A stretch of 64,000 nt of DNA from JAAYPI01 sp963668615 (lineage in GTDB: Bacteria; Bacteroidota; Bacteroidia; Bacteroidales; Paludibacteraceae): NCBI GenBank assembly GCA_963668615.2, contig CAXXCL010000001.1, positions 248,001 through 312,000 on the forward strand. Direction: 5' to 3'. A program made the position numbers and the translations under genes. Of the stretch, positions 34,989 to 44,368 are shown piece by piece; within the stretch, counting starts at the first letter, position 1; each line of letters opens with the position of its first letter. The notes beneath the pieces were generated by a model. It was not told the DNA's origin and did not search any database. It saw only the letters and a program-made list of their open reading frames with translations.

Positions 34989-36053
34989 ATGCCGATAGAA
35001 AATACGGAAGACATCGAGGAAGAACTTTTTTCGGACAATTTAGATAATTCCGAACAGGAAGTTTACGAGCATTATCGGTTTGTAAGTGATAATGGGCAAA
35101 GTCTGACGCGTATTGATAAATTCTTGGCAGACAGAATAACCAATGCCTCTCGCACTAAAATACAAACAGCTGCAGAAGCAGGTAACATATTAGCAAACGG
35201 AATAGCGGTAAAGGCCAACTACCGAGTGAAGCCCAATGATGTTATCACCATTGTAATGGCTTATCCTCCGAGAGAAGTCGAAATTATCCCACAGGACATC
35301 CCGATAGACATCGTCTACGAAGATGCGGATTTGCTAATAGTTAACAAATCTGCGGGAATGGTTGTTCATCCCGGACACGGAAATTATGATCAAACATTAG
35401 TCAATGCTTTGGCATTTCATTTTCGCAATAGTCCCGATTACAAGGTAGAAGACCCACGCTTCGGCTTGGTTCATCGAATAGATAAAGACACTTCTGGCCT
35501 TTTAGTTATAGCAAAAAATGAATATGCAAAAATGTTCCTTGCCAAACAGTTTTTCGACAAAACAACTGAACGTGTTTATAATGCACTCGTTTGGGGAAAT
35601 TTCGAAGAAAAACGAGGTACTATTATCGGCAATATAGGTAGAAGCCCAAAAGATAGAATGCAAATGGCGGTATTTCCTGATGGAGAAATGGGAAAACATG
35701 CTGTCACTCATTACATTGTTTTGGAAGATTTCAATTATGTTTCCCTCATCGAATGCCACTTGGAAACAGGAAGGACGCACCAAATTCGTGCTCATATGAA
35801 GCATATTGGTCATCCACTATTTAATGATGAGCGATACGGTGGAAATGAAATATTAAAAGGAACAACATTTACTAAATATAAGCAGTTTATCAATAATTGT
35901 TTTGAAATTTGTCCACGACAAGCCTTACATGCCAAAACATTGGGATTTGTGCATCCTACAACCAAAGAAAGAATGTTTTTCAATTCTGAAATTCCCGATG
36001 ACATGTCCCTATTAATCGAAAAATGGAGAAATTACACAGAATTTGCAAAGTAA
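34989..36053 (+). CDS. rluD: RluD-family 23S rRNA pseudouridine synthase
   Basis: The 354-residue protein has an N-terminal S4 RNA-binding domain (TRIDKFLADRITNASRTKIQ) and the RluA/RluD catalytic domain, with the active-site Asp in HRIDKDTSGLLVIAKN and the downstream block LIECHLETGRTHQIRAHM. It isomerises specific uridines of helix 69 in 23S rRNA if it is a true RluD; other RluA-type targets are possible. It directly follows the PASTA gene. Confidence 0.9.
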   Translation: MPIENTEDIEEELFSDNLDNSEQEVYEHYRFVSDNGQSLTRIDKFLADRITNASRTKIQTAAEAGNILANGIAVKANYRVKPNDVITIVMAYPPREVEIIPQDIPIDIVYEDADLLIVNKSAGMVVHPGHGNYDQTLVNALAFHFRNSPDYKVEDPRFGLVHRIDKDTSGLLVIAKNEYAKMFLAKQFFDKTTERVYNALVWGNFEEKRGTIIGNIGRSPKDRMQMAVFPDGEMGKHAVTHYIVLEDFNYVSLIECHLETGRTHQIRAHMKHIGHPLFNDERYGGNEILKGTTFTKYKQFINNCFEICPRQALHAKTLGFVHPTTKERMFFNSEIPDDMSLLIEKWRNYTEFAK

Positions 36054-36083
36054 TACTCGACAATAACACAATAACTTTAACCG

Positions 36084-36746
36084 ATGAAAAAAATAGCATC
36101 AACCTTCGTAGCTTTATTTGCTTTAAGCACCCTATCAAAAGCATATACACTGACCGGAAACATTGTCGACAAACAAGGCAATGGCATCGATAGCATTTTA
36201 CTCAACACAAACAAAACAAAAGATGTTGCCTTAACTGATAAAAAGGGATACTTTAGTATTGATGGAATAGAAGCAGAAGACACCCTTATATTCAAGAAAA
36301 GTGCTACGAAAATTGTTAGAATTCCAATTAATGGAATGAAAAAGACGAAAATAATTTTGGGAGAAAAGGTAGAGATTGAGGAATTTGTGAATGAAAAATT
36401 AGACATCATTTTTCAAAATTTAGAAAATAGAGAAAGTACAGTCTCTGCAGATGTTTTTACAAATGACCGTTTACTTGCTACAAAAGAACCCAATTTGGAA
36501 GAAGCTCTGTTAAAGCTAAGTTCTTCTCTTATGCGTAATAAAAACGGGAAACTTGCTATATCCGAAACACTGTCAGCTACCGAAGAAGAAAATCCATTAT
36601 TTGTTGTTAATGGAGAACCGATCTCTTCTATCAAAGACATTGCCATAAATACCGTGAAGGTCGTGGAAATCCTGAAAGACCCGACCTCATGTGCCATTTA
36701 TGGAGAAAAAGGCACTTATGGGGTTATTTTAATAAATTTGAAATAA
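36084..36746 (+). CDS. Exported mini-protein: carboxypeptidase-regulatory-like plus TonB plug-like domain
   Basis: A signal peptide (about 1-20) precedes a carboxypeptidase-D regulatory-like beta sandwich (YTLTGNIVDKQGNGIDSILL, then YFSIDGIEAEDTLIFKKS). The C-terminal part (PLFVVNGEPISSIKDI, VVEILKDPTSCAIYGEKGTYGVILI) copies the plug-domain signature of SusC/TonB-dependent receptors. At 220 residues there is no barrel. Such barrel-less versions occur in the phylum and may bind or signal at the outer membrane; the function is unknown. It lies downstream of the rluD-like gene. Confidence 0.7.
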   Translation: MKKIASTFVALFALSTLSKAYTLTGNIVDKQGNGIDSILLNTNKTKDVALTDKKGYFSIDGIEAEDTLIFKKSATKIVRIPINGMKKTKIILGEKVEIEEFVNEKLDIIFQNLENRESTVSADVFTNDRLLATKEPNLEEALLKLSSSLMRNKNGKLAISETLSATEEENPLFVVNGEPISSIKDIAINTVKVVEILKDPTSCAIYGEKGTYGVILINLK

Positions 36747-36773
36747 CCGTCTTTTTTATTCAATTGTATTATT

Positions 36774-36781
36774 TATCTTTG
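36774..36781 (+). promoter_or_regulatory. -7 element of pyrE
   Basis: TATCTTTG fits TAnnTTTG, 24 bases before the start codon. Confidence 0.55.
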
Positions 36782-36805
36782 TAACCAACACCAAAACCTA
36801 TAACG

Positions 36806-37438
36806 ATGGAAAGTTTAGAAATGCAAATAGCCGCTAGGCTATTAAAAATCAAAGCAATAAAGCTACAACCTGCAAATCCGTTCACGTGGGCTTCAGGATG
36901 GAAATCTCCCATCTATTGCGATAACCGCAAAACGTTGTCGTATCCCGATCTTCGCAACTTTATCAAATTAGAAATAGCCCGTATTATCTTGGAAAAATAT
37001 CCTGAAACAGAGGCTATTGCAGGAGTTGCCACCGGAGCAATCGCTCAAGGAGCGATGGTAGCCAACGAATTAAATTTACCTTTTGTATATATTCGTTCGT
37101 CAAAAAAAGACCACGGTTTAGAAAATCTTATCGAAGGAGATTTGCGTCCGGGACAAAAAGTGGTGGTAATTGAAGACCTAATATCAACTGGAGCAAGTAG
37201 TTTAAAAGCGGTGGAAGCTATTCGCAAAGACGGATGTGAAGTGTTGGGTATGCTTGCTATCTTCACCTATGGATTTCCAATTGCAGAAGACCAATTTAAA
37301 GATGAAAAAGTCGAATTGACAACACTTTCAAACTATGAATCTGTTTTGAAATTAGCACTACAAACTAATTACATCAAAGAATCTGACATCAAGGCATTGC
37401 AAGAATGGAGAAAAGATCCTGCTAATTGGCAAAAATAA
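36806..37438 (+). CDS. pyrE: Orotate phosphoribosyltransferase
   Basis: PyrE joins orotate to PRPP to make orotidine 5'-phosphate in pyrimidine synthesis. The 210-residue protein has PLQPANPFTW-type N-terminal sequence (KLQPANPFTWASGWKSPIYCD), the flexible-loop Lys/Arg region (SSKKDHGLENLIEG) and the PRPP-binding motif VVVIEDLISTGASS. It opens the pyrE-SRPBCC-argH-radical SAM-glycosyltransferase run. Confidence 0.96.
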   Translation: MESLEMQIAARLLKIKAIKLQPANPFTWASGWKSPIYCDNRKTLSYPDLRNFIKLEIARIILEKYPETEAIAGVATGAIAQGAMVANELNLPFVYIRSSKKDHGLENLIEGDLRPGQKVVVIEDLISTGASSLKAVEAIRKDGCEVLGMLAIFTYGFPIAEDQFKDEKVELTTLSNYESVLKLALQTNYIKESDIKALQEWRKDPANWQK

Positions 37439-37451
37439 AACCAACTACTGA

Positions 37452-37862
37452 ATGACGACATTTGAAAGCAAGACTGAAAGTATTTCAGCATCAAGTAAAG
37501 ATATTTTTATAAAACTCTCAAACCTTGAAAATTTACAGGAAATAACCGAAAAAATTAACGATGATAGAGTAAAAAATATCAAATTAACTCCCGACACTTG
37601 TTATTTTCACGTAGACCCAATTGGCGAAGTAGGTATTAAGGCAATCGAAAAAACGGAATTTAAATCAATAAAATTCGAATCAGACAAATCGCCTGTTGTT
37701 TTCAATATTTGGATAGAATTAGAAGAAGTTTCTTCATCTGAAACAAACGTAAAAGTCGTATTAAAAGCCGATTTACCAATGATGTTAAAAATGATGGTGA
37801 GTGATCCCATCAACAAATTCATTAATATATTAGCCTCTTCATTGACAAAAATTTCTTACTGA
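37452..37862 (+). CDS. SRPBCC-fold protein
   Basis: The 136-residue protein has the alternating pattern of the START/SRPBCC helix-grip fold (TESISASSKDIFIKLSNLEN at the start, repeated amphipathic strands, a long C-terminal helix SDPINKFINILASSL). These proteins bind small hydrophobic ligands; none is indicated. It lies 13 bases after pyrE and is followed one base later by argH, a neighbourhood common in Bacteroidota. Confidence 0.72.
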   Translation: MTTFESKTESISASSKDIFIKLSNLENLQEITEKINDDRVKNIKLTPDTCYFHVDPIGEVGIKAIEKTEFKSIKFESDKSPVVFNIWIELEEVSSSETNVKVVLKADLPMMLKMMVSDPINKFINILASSLTKISY

Positions 37863-37863
37863 A

Positions 37864-39201
37864 ATGGCAAAAAAACTTTGGGAAAAGAGCACCCAAATAA
37901 ACGCTGAAATCGAAAGATTTACTATTGGAAAAGATAGAGAAATGGATATGTACCTCGCAAAATACGATGTACTAGGTTCCATTGCTCATATCATCATGCT
38001 CGAAAGTATCGGATTACTTTCCAAAAAAGAATTGGACTTGTTGTGCAAAGCCCTCAAGGAAATTTATATTGATATCGAAAAGAATAACTTTTCTATCAAC
38101 GAAGACGTAGAAGATATTCATTCTCAAGTAGAGCTTCTCCTCACAGAGAAATTAGGTGACATAGGAAAAAAAATACATAGCGGACGTTCTCGTAACGACC
38201 AAGTGTTACTTGATTTAAAACTGTTTACCCGTGCTAAAATAGAAGAAATCACCCTCGAAATAGAAGGACTCTTTCAAACATTGATTGCACAAAGTAATCG
38301 TTATAAAGGCGTATTAATGCCGGGGTATACGCACTTGCAAATAGCCATGCCATCGTCCTTTGGTTTGTGGTTTGGAGCATATGCAGAAAGTCTCGTTGAC
38401 GACATGCAATTGCTTCTTAGTGCATACAAAATTTGCAACCGCAACCCACTTGGTTCAGCAGCAGGCTATGGTTCGTCGTTCCCCCTTAACAGACAAATGA
38501 CAACTGATTTATTGGGATTTGACAACATGAATTACAATGTCATTTATGCACAAATGGGACGTGGAAAAATGGAACGTACCGTTGCCAATGCATTAGCCTC
38601 AGTGGCGGCCACTATTTCGAAATTAGCTTTTGATAGTTGTATGTTTACAAGCCAAAATTTCGGTTTTTTAAAATTGGCAGATGAATTTACAACAGGTTCC
38701 AGCATCATGCCTCACAAGAAAAATCCTGATGTTTTTGAACTAACTCGTTCAAAATGCAACAAAATACAAGGCATTCCTCAACAGATAATGTTAATAACCA
38801 ACAATTTACCCTCGGGATATTTCCGTGACTTACAAATCCTAAAAGAAATATTTTTACCTATGTTTGATGAACTAAAGGATTGCATCAAAATGACTCATTA
38901 CATCATCGAAAGAGTAAAAATCAACGAAAATATTTTTGACGATAAAAAATACACACCCATTTTCAGTGTCGAAGAAGTGAACAGGCAAGTATTATCAGGA
39001 ATTCCTTTCAGAGATGCATACAAAAATGTCGGATTAGCTATAGAAGAAGGATGTTTCAATCCAGACACGAAAATCAATCATACGCACGAAGGTAGTATAG
39101 GAAACCTTTGTAACGAAAAAGTTGAAAACCTAATGGCGGATATTATTAGGCAATTTGATTTTCAAAAAGTAGAAAATGCAGAAAACAATCTGCTCAAATA
39201 A
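37864..39201 (+). CDS. argH: Argininosuccinate lyase
   Basis: ArgH splits argininosuccinate into arginine and fumarate, the last step of arginine synthesis. The 445-residue protein has the fumarase/aspartase superfamily signature TTGSSIMPHKKNPDVFEL and the substrate loop EDVEDIHSQVE and IHSGRSRNDQV. It complements argB and argE encoded at 50-52 kb in this window. Confidence 0.95.
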   Translation: MAKKLWEKSTQINAEIERFTIGKDREMDMYLAKYDVLGSIAHIIMLESIGLLSKKELDLLCKALKEIYIDIEKNNFSINEDVEDIHSQVELLLTEKLGDIGKKIHSGRSRNDQVLLDLKLFTRAKIEEITLEIEGLFQTLIAQSNRYKGVLMPGYTHLQIAMPSSFGLWFGAYAESLVDDMQLLLSAYKICNRNPLGSAAGYGSSFPLNRQMTTDLLGFDNMNYNVIYAQMGRGKMERTVANALASVAATISKLAFDSCMFTSQNFGFLKLADEFTTGSSIMPHKKNPDVFELTRSKCNKIQGIPQQIMLITNNLPSGYFRDLQILKEIFLPMFDELKDCIKMTHYIIERVKINENIFDDKKYTPIFSVEEVNRQVLSGIPFRDAYKNVGLAIEEGCFNPDTKINHTHEGSIGNLCNEKVENLMADIIRQFDFQKVENAENNLLK

Positions 39202-39212
39202 TCACTTACACT

Positions 39213-39983
39213 ATGTTTTTTAATTCTATTGTTTTCGGTCCCATAAAAAGCAGAAGATTAGGTACTTCTCTGGGGGTTAATTTACTCCCCGACAATGCAA
39301 AACTTTGCTCATTTGACTGTGTCTATTGTGAATGCGGTTTGAATGATAATAGTATAAAAAAAGACCCGATTCCTACACGCACCGAGGTAAAAACAGCTTT
39401 AAATCAAGCATTACAAGAATTAAAGTCTCAAAATAAACCTATTGACACCATTACTTTTGCAGGAAATGGAGAGCCAACTATGCACCCGGAATTTAAAGAG
39501 ATTATAGAGGACACCATTATTCTTCGCAACCAATATGCAAGTGGTGCTGTCATTTCGGTTTTATCAAATGCGTGGCATATCTCAAATCCCAATATTTTTT
39601 CTGCCTTACGCAAAATTGATAATAATATTCTAAAGCTTGATAGTGCGATAAAAGAAACCATTATCGTTATAAATCAACCGAACAATACAAACTTTGAAGT
39701 TGAAGATATTATCAAAAATCTCACCAAATTCAATGGAGAATGCATTATCCAAACACTTTTCGTTCGGGGGTACTACAATGGCAAAAAAATCGACAATACA
39801 ACCGAAGAAGAAATCGAAGCATGGCTAAACGCCCTAAAAATAATACAGCCGAAACAAGTCATGATTTATGCAATAGACAGAGCTACTCCTGTTAAAACAT
39901 TGGAAAAAATACCGTTGGAAGAACTAAAATCTATTGCTACAAGAGGTAAAAAACTCGGTTTTGACATGACCGTCTCTGCATGA
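39213..39983 (+). CDS. Radical SAM protein
   Basis: The cluster-binding cysteines are CSFDCVYCECG (CxxxCxxC), preceded by FGPIKSRRLGTSLGVNLLP, and a GNGEPTMHPEF block follows that binds SAM. At 256 residues it is a compact radical SAM enzyme, near-identical in layout to those annotated as "radical SAM protein" across the phylum; the substrate is unknown. The stop overlaps the glycosyltransferase start (ATGA). Confidence 0.85.
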   Translation: MFFNSIVFGPIKSRRLGTSLGVNLLPDNAKLCSFDCVYCECGLNDNSIKKDPIPTRTEVKTALNQALQELKSQNKPIDTITFAGNGEPTMHPEFKEIIEDTIILRNQYASGAVISVLSNAWHISNPNIFSALRKIDNNILKLDSAIKETIIVINQPNNTNFEVEDIIKNLTKFNGECIIQTLFVRGYYNGKKIDNTTEEEIEAWLNALKIIQPKQVMIYAIDRATPVKTLEKIPLEELKSIATRGKKLGFDMTVSA

Positions 39984-41047
39984 AACCTTCAAAGCGAATA
40001 TTGATTTGTCCTCTCAATTGGGGATTAGGTCACGCTTCTCGTTGCATACCTATTATTCGATATTTATTAAACAATGGACATGATGTAATCATTGCCTCGT
40101 GTGGCGTTTCAGGCGAATTGTTACGACAAGAATTTCCGTTATTACAACATGTCAATTTCCCTTCTTTTCGGGTAAGATACAGTCAAAGAAACACACAAAT
40201 ATTTGCTATCCTGGGTTGCCTTCCGAATATCATAGAGGTTTCAATCAAAGAACATTTTCAACTAAAAAAATTGGTTAAACAATGGAATATTGACATGGTT
40301 ATTTCCGACAACAGATTTGGCTTATGGAACCAACGGATAACTTCGGTCTATATAACGCACCAATTAATGGTAAAAATGCCAAAATCAGTTCAATTCATGG
40401 AGCCTATTATTTCGCGGTTTCATCGATTTGTCATTGAAAAATATGATTATTGCCTTATTCCGGATTTCTCGGACAAAGAAAATTCGATTGCCGGTGATTT
40501 AACACACAAATACAAACTGCCATCAAACGCAAATTTTATTGGTACAATATCACGTTTTAATAAAAATTCAGAAGACATATTAAGAAAAGAAAAATACAAA
40601 TCAGATATTCTAATCATCCTATCAGGGATTGAACCTCAAAGGAGTATTTTAGAAAAGGAATTGATCCGAGAAATACAGAAAACAAATCTTTCTACTGTAT
40701 TGATCCAAGGAATTTTTAGCCCCCCAAAAAACATTCGGACAGAAAATAATATAACAATCATCTCCCATGAAACTCAAGATGAGATAGAACAACGTTTAGC
40801 CAATGCAGAAACAATTATTTGCCGTTCCGGCTATAGCAACCTCATGGATTTAATTTCCTTGCAGAAATCCGCAATAATAATACCGACACCCGGACAAACA
40901 GAACAAGAATACTTGGCCGATTACCTTTCTAAAAAGGATTTTTTTGTTTCTCAATACCAGGACGAAATTAATATTGAGGAAGGAATTAGAAACCTATCTT
41001 CAAAAAAAATAATGATTCCGAGAGAACCTCTCAAATTACCTTTCTAA
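39980..41047 (+). CDS. GT-B type glycosyltransferase-like protein
   Basis: The 355-residue protein begins RILICPLNWGLGHASRCIPI, a MurG/GT28-like opening, and ends with ETIICRSGYSNLMDLISLQK and PTPGQTEQEYLADYL, which form the sugar-nucleotide binding site of this fold. It would transfer a sugar from a nucleotide donor; the acceptor is unknown. It overlaps the radical SAM gene by four bases and ends seven bases from the convergent upp gene. Confidence 0.8.
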   Translation: MKPSKRILICPLNWGLGHASRCIPIIRYLLNNGHDVIIASCGVSGELLRQEFPLLQHVNFPSFRVRYSQRNTQIFAILGCLPNIIEVSIKEHFQLKKLVKQWNIDMVISDNRFGLWNQRITSVYITHQLMVKMPKSVQFMEPIISRFHRFVIEKYDYCLIPDFSDKENSIAGDLTHKYKLPSNANFIGTISRFNKNSEDILRKEKYKSDILIILSGIEPQRSILEKELIREIQKTNLSTVLIQGIFSPPKNIRTENNITIISHETQDEIEQRLANAETIICRSGYSNLMDLISLQKSAIIIPTPGQTEQEYLADYLSKKDFFVSQYQDEINIEEGIRNLSSKKIMIPREPLKLPF

Positions 41048-41054
41048 AAAACCT

Positions 41055-41711
41055 CTATATTTTTTGCCCATAAGCCAAATCTCCTGCATCTCCCAAACCG
41101 GGCACAATGTAGGAATGTTCGTTTAACTCAGGATCGATAGCCGCTACCCATAGTGTAATGTTAGTTTCATTTGCAAAATTCTTTTCCAAATAGTCAATTG
41201 CATTTTGACTTGCAATAATGGTCGCAAAATGTATTTCTTTGGGTAATCCTTTTGTTTTTAGAGCATGAAAAGCCAATTCCATCGAAGAACCAGTAGCCAA
41301 CATTGGATCGCCTAAAATAAGCGTCTTCCCATCTAAATTAGGAGAAGCGATATATTCAATAAAAACTTCAAATTTTAAGGCATCTTTATACTTTCTATAA
41401 GCTGATATAAAAGCATTTTCTGCCATATCAAAATAAGAAAGAAGTCCTTGATGGAAAGGTAACCCCGCACGAAAGATAGTACCCAAAACAATTTCGTCAT
41501 CAAATGTATGAATAGGGGCAACTCCCAATGGAGTTACAACGTTTTTGGAGGAATAACTTAATGATTTGCTTATTTCATAGGCCATGACCTCTCCTATTCT
41601 TTCAATGTTACGTCTAAACTTTAATCGGTCCTTCTGAATTTCAACTGAACGTATCTGTTCCAAAAAACTATTTAGTACAGAATTATTTTCTGAAAGATTA
41701 TGAACTATCAT
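41055..41711 (-). CDS. upp: Uracil phosphoribosyltransferase
   Basis: Upp salvages uracil to UMP using PRPP. The 218-residue protein has the PRPP loop (LILGDPMLATGSSM) and the C-terminal uracil-binding block YIVPGLGDAGDLAYG. It is the last gene of the minus-strand radC-deacetylase-upp run and pairs functionally with pyrE. Confidence 0.94.
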   Translation of the reverse strand: MIVHNLSENNSVLNSFLEQIRSVEIQKDRLKFRRNIERIGEVMAYEISKSLSYSSKNVVTPLGVAPIHTFDDEIVLGTIFRAGLPFHQGLLSYFDMAENAFISAYRKYKDALKFEVFIEYIASPNLDGKTLILGDPMLATGSSMELAFHALKTKGLPKEIHFATIIASQNAIDYLEKNFANETNITLWVAAIDPELNEHSYIVPGLGDAGDLAYGQKI

Positions 41712-41723
41712 ATTACATATTTT

Positions 41724-43073
41724 TTATCTTGACTTTTCTAAAGCGTCCTCTTTGTCATATATCTCTAACAAAGAAATATAGCGAATTGCTTTTTGGTATT
41801 GCTCCCTCCAACCTCTCCAAAAATTGTCATCGGAAAGCGATTCATTATGAAAAAGGGAGACAAATTCACCATTAACCTTTTTTATTTTTTCTGCATATTC
41901 AGACATAATATCGAAAAGTTCCTCACTATTTTTGCCCATATACTTTTTAAGAGTCACATCCATAATTACCAAAGGGTGCAATTTCAAAGAAGAAATTCTA
42001 TCTTGGGTCAAATCATAAAAATAGAAAGGAGTACTTGTACTCGCTCTAAACCCTGTATAATGGGAGTACCCAAGTGAATAATCACTAGTTATCCCTATTT
42101 GTTCCAACATTCGAAAACTTTGAGGAAACGAAAATTTAAGGAAATGAAACCTATTCATCTGAACTTTCACTTTGGTCAAATTTTCCAACCTCCTTTTCTC
42201 TTGGATGAGTTTTTTTATATTCAAATCAACACTATACGAAGGATGGAAACCAACGATAAGAGTGCGATAAAAAATCCTTTTGATTCTGTAGTACGGATGA
42301 TAAAAAGAGTACCCATCATACTTACCTCTAGGACCGACATGAAGAAAAAAGACAGGTATTACTCCATTTTTATTATGTATATCAACAATATAACTAACAT
42401 TAAAAAAAGGATCCTCCTCTAAATGCAACAAAACTCTCAATTGGAATCTAAAACCAGGCCAATTCCCCTTAAAAAGCTTCTGTGCCATTCTGAAGAGATT
42501 GACACACAAAAATTTAGATCTAAATTTATAGACATGGTCGATATCAACTGTTGGGCAAAAACGGAAACGAGATTTTTCTTTCGTCTTAAAATCAGAAAAT
42601 TTCTTGACCAATAAACCCTCGAGTAAATAAGCCCATTGATCAACTAGTGGTTCATCTAAGAAATTATTTCTAAAAGCTAAACTATTTTCAGCCTTATACC
42701 TTCCATGCTCATCCAAATCGAAATTTTCATATTCTTCGTATCTGGTAATCAAATAAAAAGCGGCAGAAAACATATCAAAAGGTAAATCAAAATCAGGGGA
42801 AGACGCTTTAAAAAATATCTTAGTATTACTCCACTCAGTAACCTCTGGAAAAATTTCTCTTATACCTTTCGAAAATAGTAAACCATTGGGTTCAATAGTA
42901 AATGCATTTGGAACTTTTTGTGCTCGACTATAACAAATAACTGGAATTACACTTTCCTCTGCGACCTCAATTTTGTTCGTAAAAGAGACCTCCACCTTGA
43001 GAATATCCCGAAAAATATGTTCAAAGATGTACTTTACGCGAGGTGTATATTTTTCTGTATAAACCAGTACCAT
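41724..43073 (-). CDS. Polysaccharide-deacetylase-like protein (DUF7033-type N-terminus)
   Basis: The 449-residue protein begins MVLVYTEKYTPRVKYIFEHI, the DUF7033 type that precedes deacetylase-like domains in Bacteroidota. The C-terminal part has PTVDIDHVYKF, VIPVFFLHVG and GFHPSYSVDL, with the order of a NodB-like barrel, but the canonical TFDDG is not seen. Substrate and activity are unclear; such genes usually sit with surface-glycan loci. An in-frame start further upstream would overlap radC, so the ATG at 43073 is used. It lies between radC and upp. Confidence 0.7.
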   Translation of the reverse strand: MVLVYTEKYTPRVKYIFEHIFRDILKVEVSFTNKIEVAEESVIPVICYSRAQKVPNAFTIEPNGLLFSKGIREIFPEVTEWSNTKIFFKASSPDFDLPFDMFSAAFYLITRYEEYENFDLDEHGRYKAENSLAFRNNFLDEPLVDQWAYLLEGLLVKKFSDFKTKEKSRFRFCPTVDIDHVYKFRSKFLCVNLFRMAQKLFKGNWPGFRFQLRVLLHLEEDPFFNVSYIVDIHNKNGVIPVFFLHVGPRGKYDGYSFYHPYYRIKRIFYRTLIVGFHPSYSVDLNIKKLIQEKRRLENLTKVKVQMNRFHFLKFSFPQSFRMLEQIGITSDYSLGYSHYTGFRASTSTPFYFYDLTQDRISSLKLHPLVIMDVTLKKYMGKNSEELFDIMSEYAEKIKKVNGEFVSLFHNESLSDDNFWRGWREQYQKAIRYISLLEIYDKEDALEKSR

Positions 43074-43080
43074 ATAAATT

Positions 43081-43779
43081 CTACAATAAATTTTGGTCAG
43101 CAAAACTAAAATAACTTTCACCTGATATTATGATGTGATCCAATACAGCTATATCGAAAAGTTTAGCTCCTTCTCTAATCTTATCAGTTATCATTTTATC
43201 TTCCTTGCTAGGAGCATTTGTACCTGATGGATGATTATGACACAAAATCAAAGCCGAAGCCGTATACTGGATGGCATATTTGAAAATAATGCGGCAATCT
43301 ACAACCGTCTGAGAAACACCTCCGCTTGAAACCTTCATTTTAGCCATCACCTTGTTTCCTCTATTCAAGAGCAAAATCCAAAACTCTTCATGCGGCAAAT
43401 CAGACAAAATCGGATAAAAAAATTCCGCAACCTGCTGACTTGATTGTATCGAACTTTGCACCGAAAGGGTTGTCTTTTTTCTCCTTCTTCCTAGCTCTAA
43501 AGCTGCTACAATACTAATTGCCTTTGCATCCCCAATACCTTTTACCTCTTTGGTCAATTCCTTAACAGTAAATTTACTCAACTCATTTAAATCATTATGA
43601 GCCTGCAACAACAATTTTTTTCCTAATTCAACGGCTGTTTCGTTGCGAGTTCCCGAGCCAATAATAATAGCAATAAGTTCAGCGTCTGTAAGAGAAAAAA
43701 TTCCTTTTTGTAATAATTTCTCCCTCGGCCTATCCTCTTCCGACCATTGCTTAATGCTAAGATTTTTATTTTGTAACAT
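43081..43779 (-). CDS. radC: RadC / JAB-domain protein
   Basis: The N-terminal helix-hairpin-helix-like part (REKLLQKGIFSLTDAELIAIIIGSG) precedes an MPN/JAMM metalloprotease-like domain with the zinc motif LCHNHPSGTNAPSKEDKMI. Despite the name, a repair role is doubtful, and JAB proteins of this type are often near mobile elements or as here with general genes. The 232-residue length is normal. Confidence 0.92.
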   Translation of the reverse strand: MLQNKNLSIKQWSEEDRPREKLLQKGIFSLTDAELIAIIIGSGTRNETAVELGKKLLLQAHNDLNELSKFTVKELTKEVKGIGDAKAISIVAALELGRRRKKTTLSVQSSIQSSQQVAEFFYPILSDLPHEEFWILLLNRGNKVMAKMKVSSGGVSQTVVDCRIIFKYAIQYTASALILCHNHPSGTNAPSKEDKMITDKIREGAKLFDIAVLDHIIISGESYFSFADQNLL

Positions 43780-43845
43780 TTACTTTCAAAAATACATTTT
43801 TTAAGATATAGAACAAAATATTATTAATTATTTCGTATAATAAAA

Positions 43846-43880
43846 CAAAAAAGGCTTCTCTGAAATTCAGAAAGCCTTTT
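43846..43880 (-). terminator. Terminator of rpsT
   Basis: On the minus strand AAAGGCTTTCTGAA pairs with the downstream arm with one bulged A and ends in a T run. Confidence 0.85.
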
Positions 43881-43904
43881 CCATTAATTTTAAAAAACAA
43901 AATA

Positions 43905-44159
43905 TTAATCCAACTTATTCACGCGCAAAGCTAACTTTGATTTCAAATTATTAGCTTTATTCTTATGAATGATACTTTTCTTTGCTAACTTATCCAACAT
44001 TGCAATAACCGTAGGCAACAAAGCTTGTGCTTCTTCTTTCTGACGCATAGAACGCAAAGTTCTTACGGCATTACGAGCTGTTTTAGCATAATACTTATTA
44101 TGCAACCTTCTTTTTTCGGTCTGTCGAATTCTTTTTTCTGATGATTTATGATTTGCCAT
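43905..44159 (-). CDS. rpsT: 30S ribosomal protein S20
   Basis: The protein reads MANHKSSEKRIRQTEKRRLH and is Lys/Arg/Ala-rich helix throughout (84 residues), the normal S20. An in-frame TTG at 44168 would add three residues, but ATG at 44159 gives the standard N-terminus. It lies 26 bases downstream of tRNA-Glu and probably shares its promoter. S20 stabilises the 5' domain of 16S rRNA. Confidence 0.97.
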   Translation of the reverse strand: MANHKSSEKRIRQTEKRRLHNKYYAKTARNAVRTLRSMRQKEEAQALLPTVIAMLDKLAKKSIIHKNKANNLKSKLALRVNKLD

Positions 44160-44185
44160 CTTTTTCAAATAAATTATAAACTTTG

Positions 44186-44257
44186 TAGCCCCTAGGGGAA
44201 TCGAACCCCTCTTTCAAGAATGAAAATCTTGCGTCCTAACCGATAGACGAAGGGGCC
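44186..44257 (-). tRNA. tRNA-Glu(TTC)
   Basis: The cloverleaf has acceptor GGCCCCT/AGGGGCT (terminal G-T), D stem GTCT/GGAC, anticodon stem CAAGA/TCTTG with loop TTTTCAT (anticodon TTC) and T arm AGGGG-TTCGATT-CCCCT. The discriminator is A and no CCA is encoded. Confidence 0.95.
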
Positions 44258-44300
44258 ATCGGTGCAACCTATCAGAGGACGTAATCCCCAATTGCGGGTG

Positions 44301-44331
44301 CAAATATACGCCTCTTTTTCATTTCTGCAAA
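44301..44331 (-). promoter_or_regulatory. Promoter of tRNA-Glu-rpsT
   Basis: On the minus strand TTTG (44331-44328), a 19-base spacer and TATATTTG (44308-44301) match the Bacteroidota consensus, 43 bases before the tRNA 5' end. Confidence 0.75.
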
Positions 44332-44368
44332 ATTTTATTTGCTTTTTTTAAAAAATATATAAAGAGCT

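Noticed and set aside
43074..43121. Longer N-terminus of the deacetylase-like gene
   Set aside because: It would overlap radC, and the shorter start gives the usual N-terminus.
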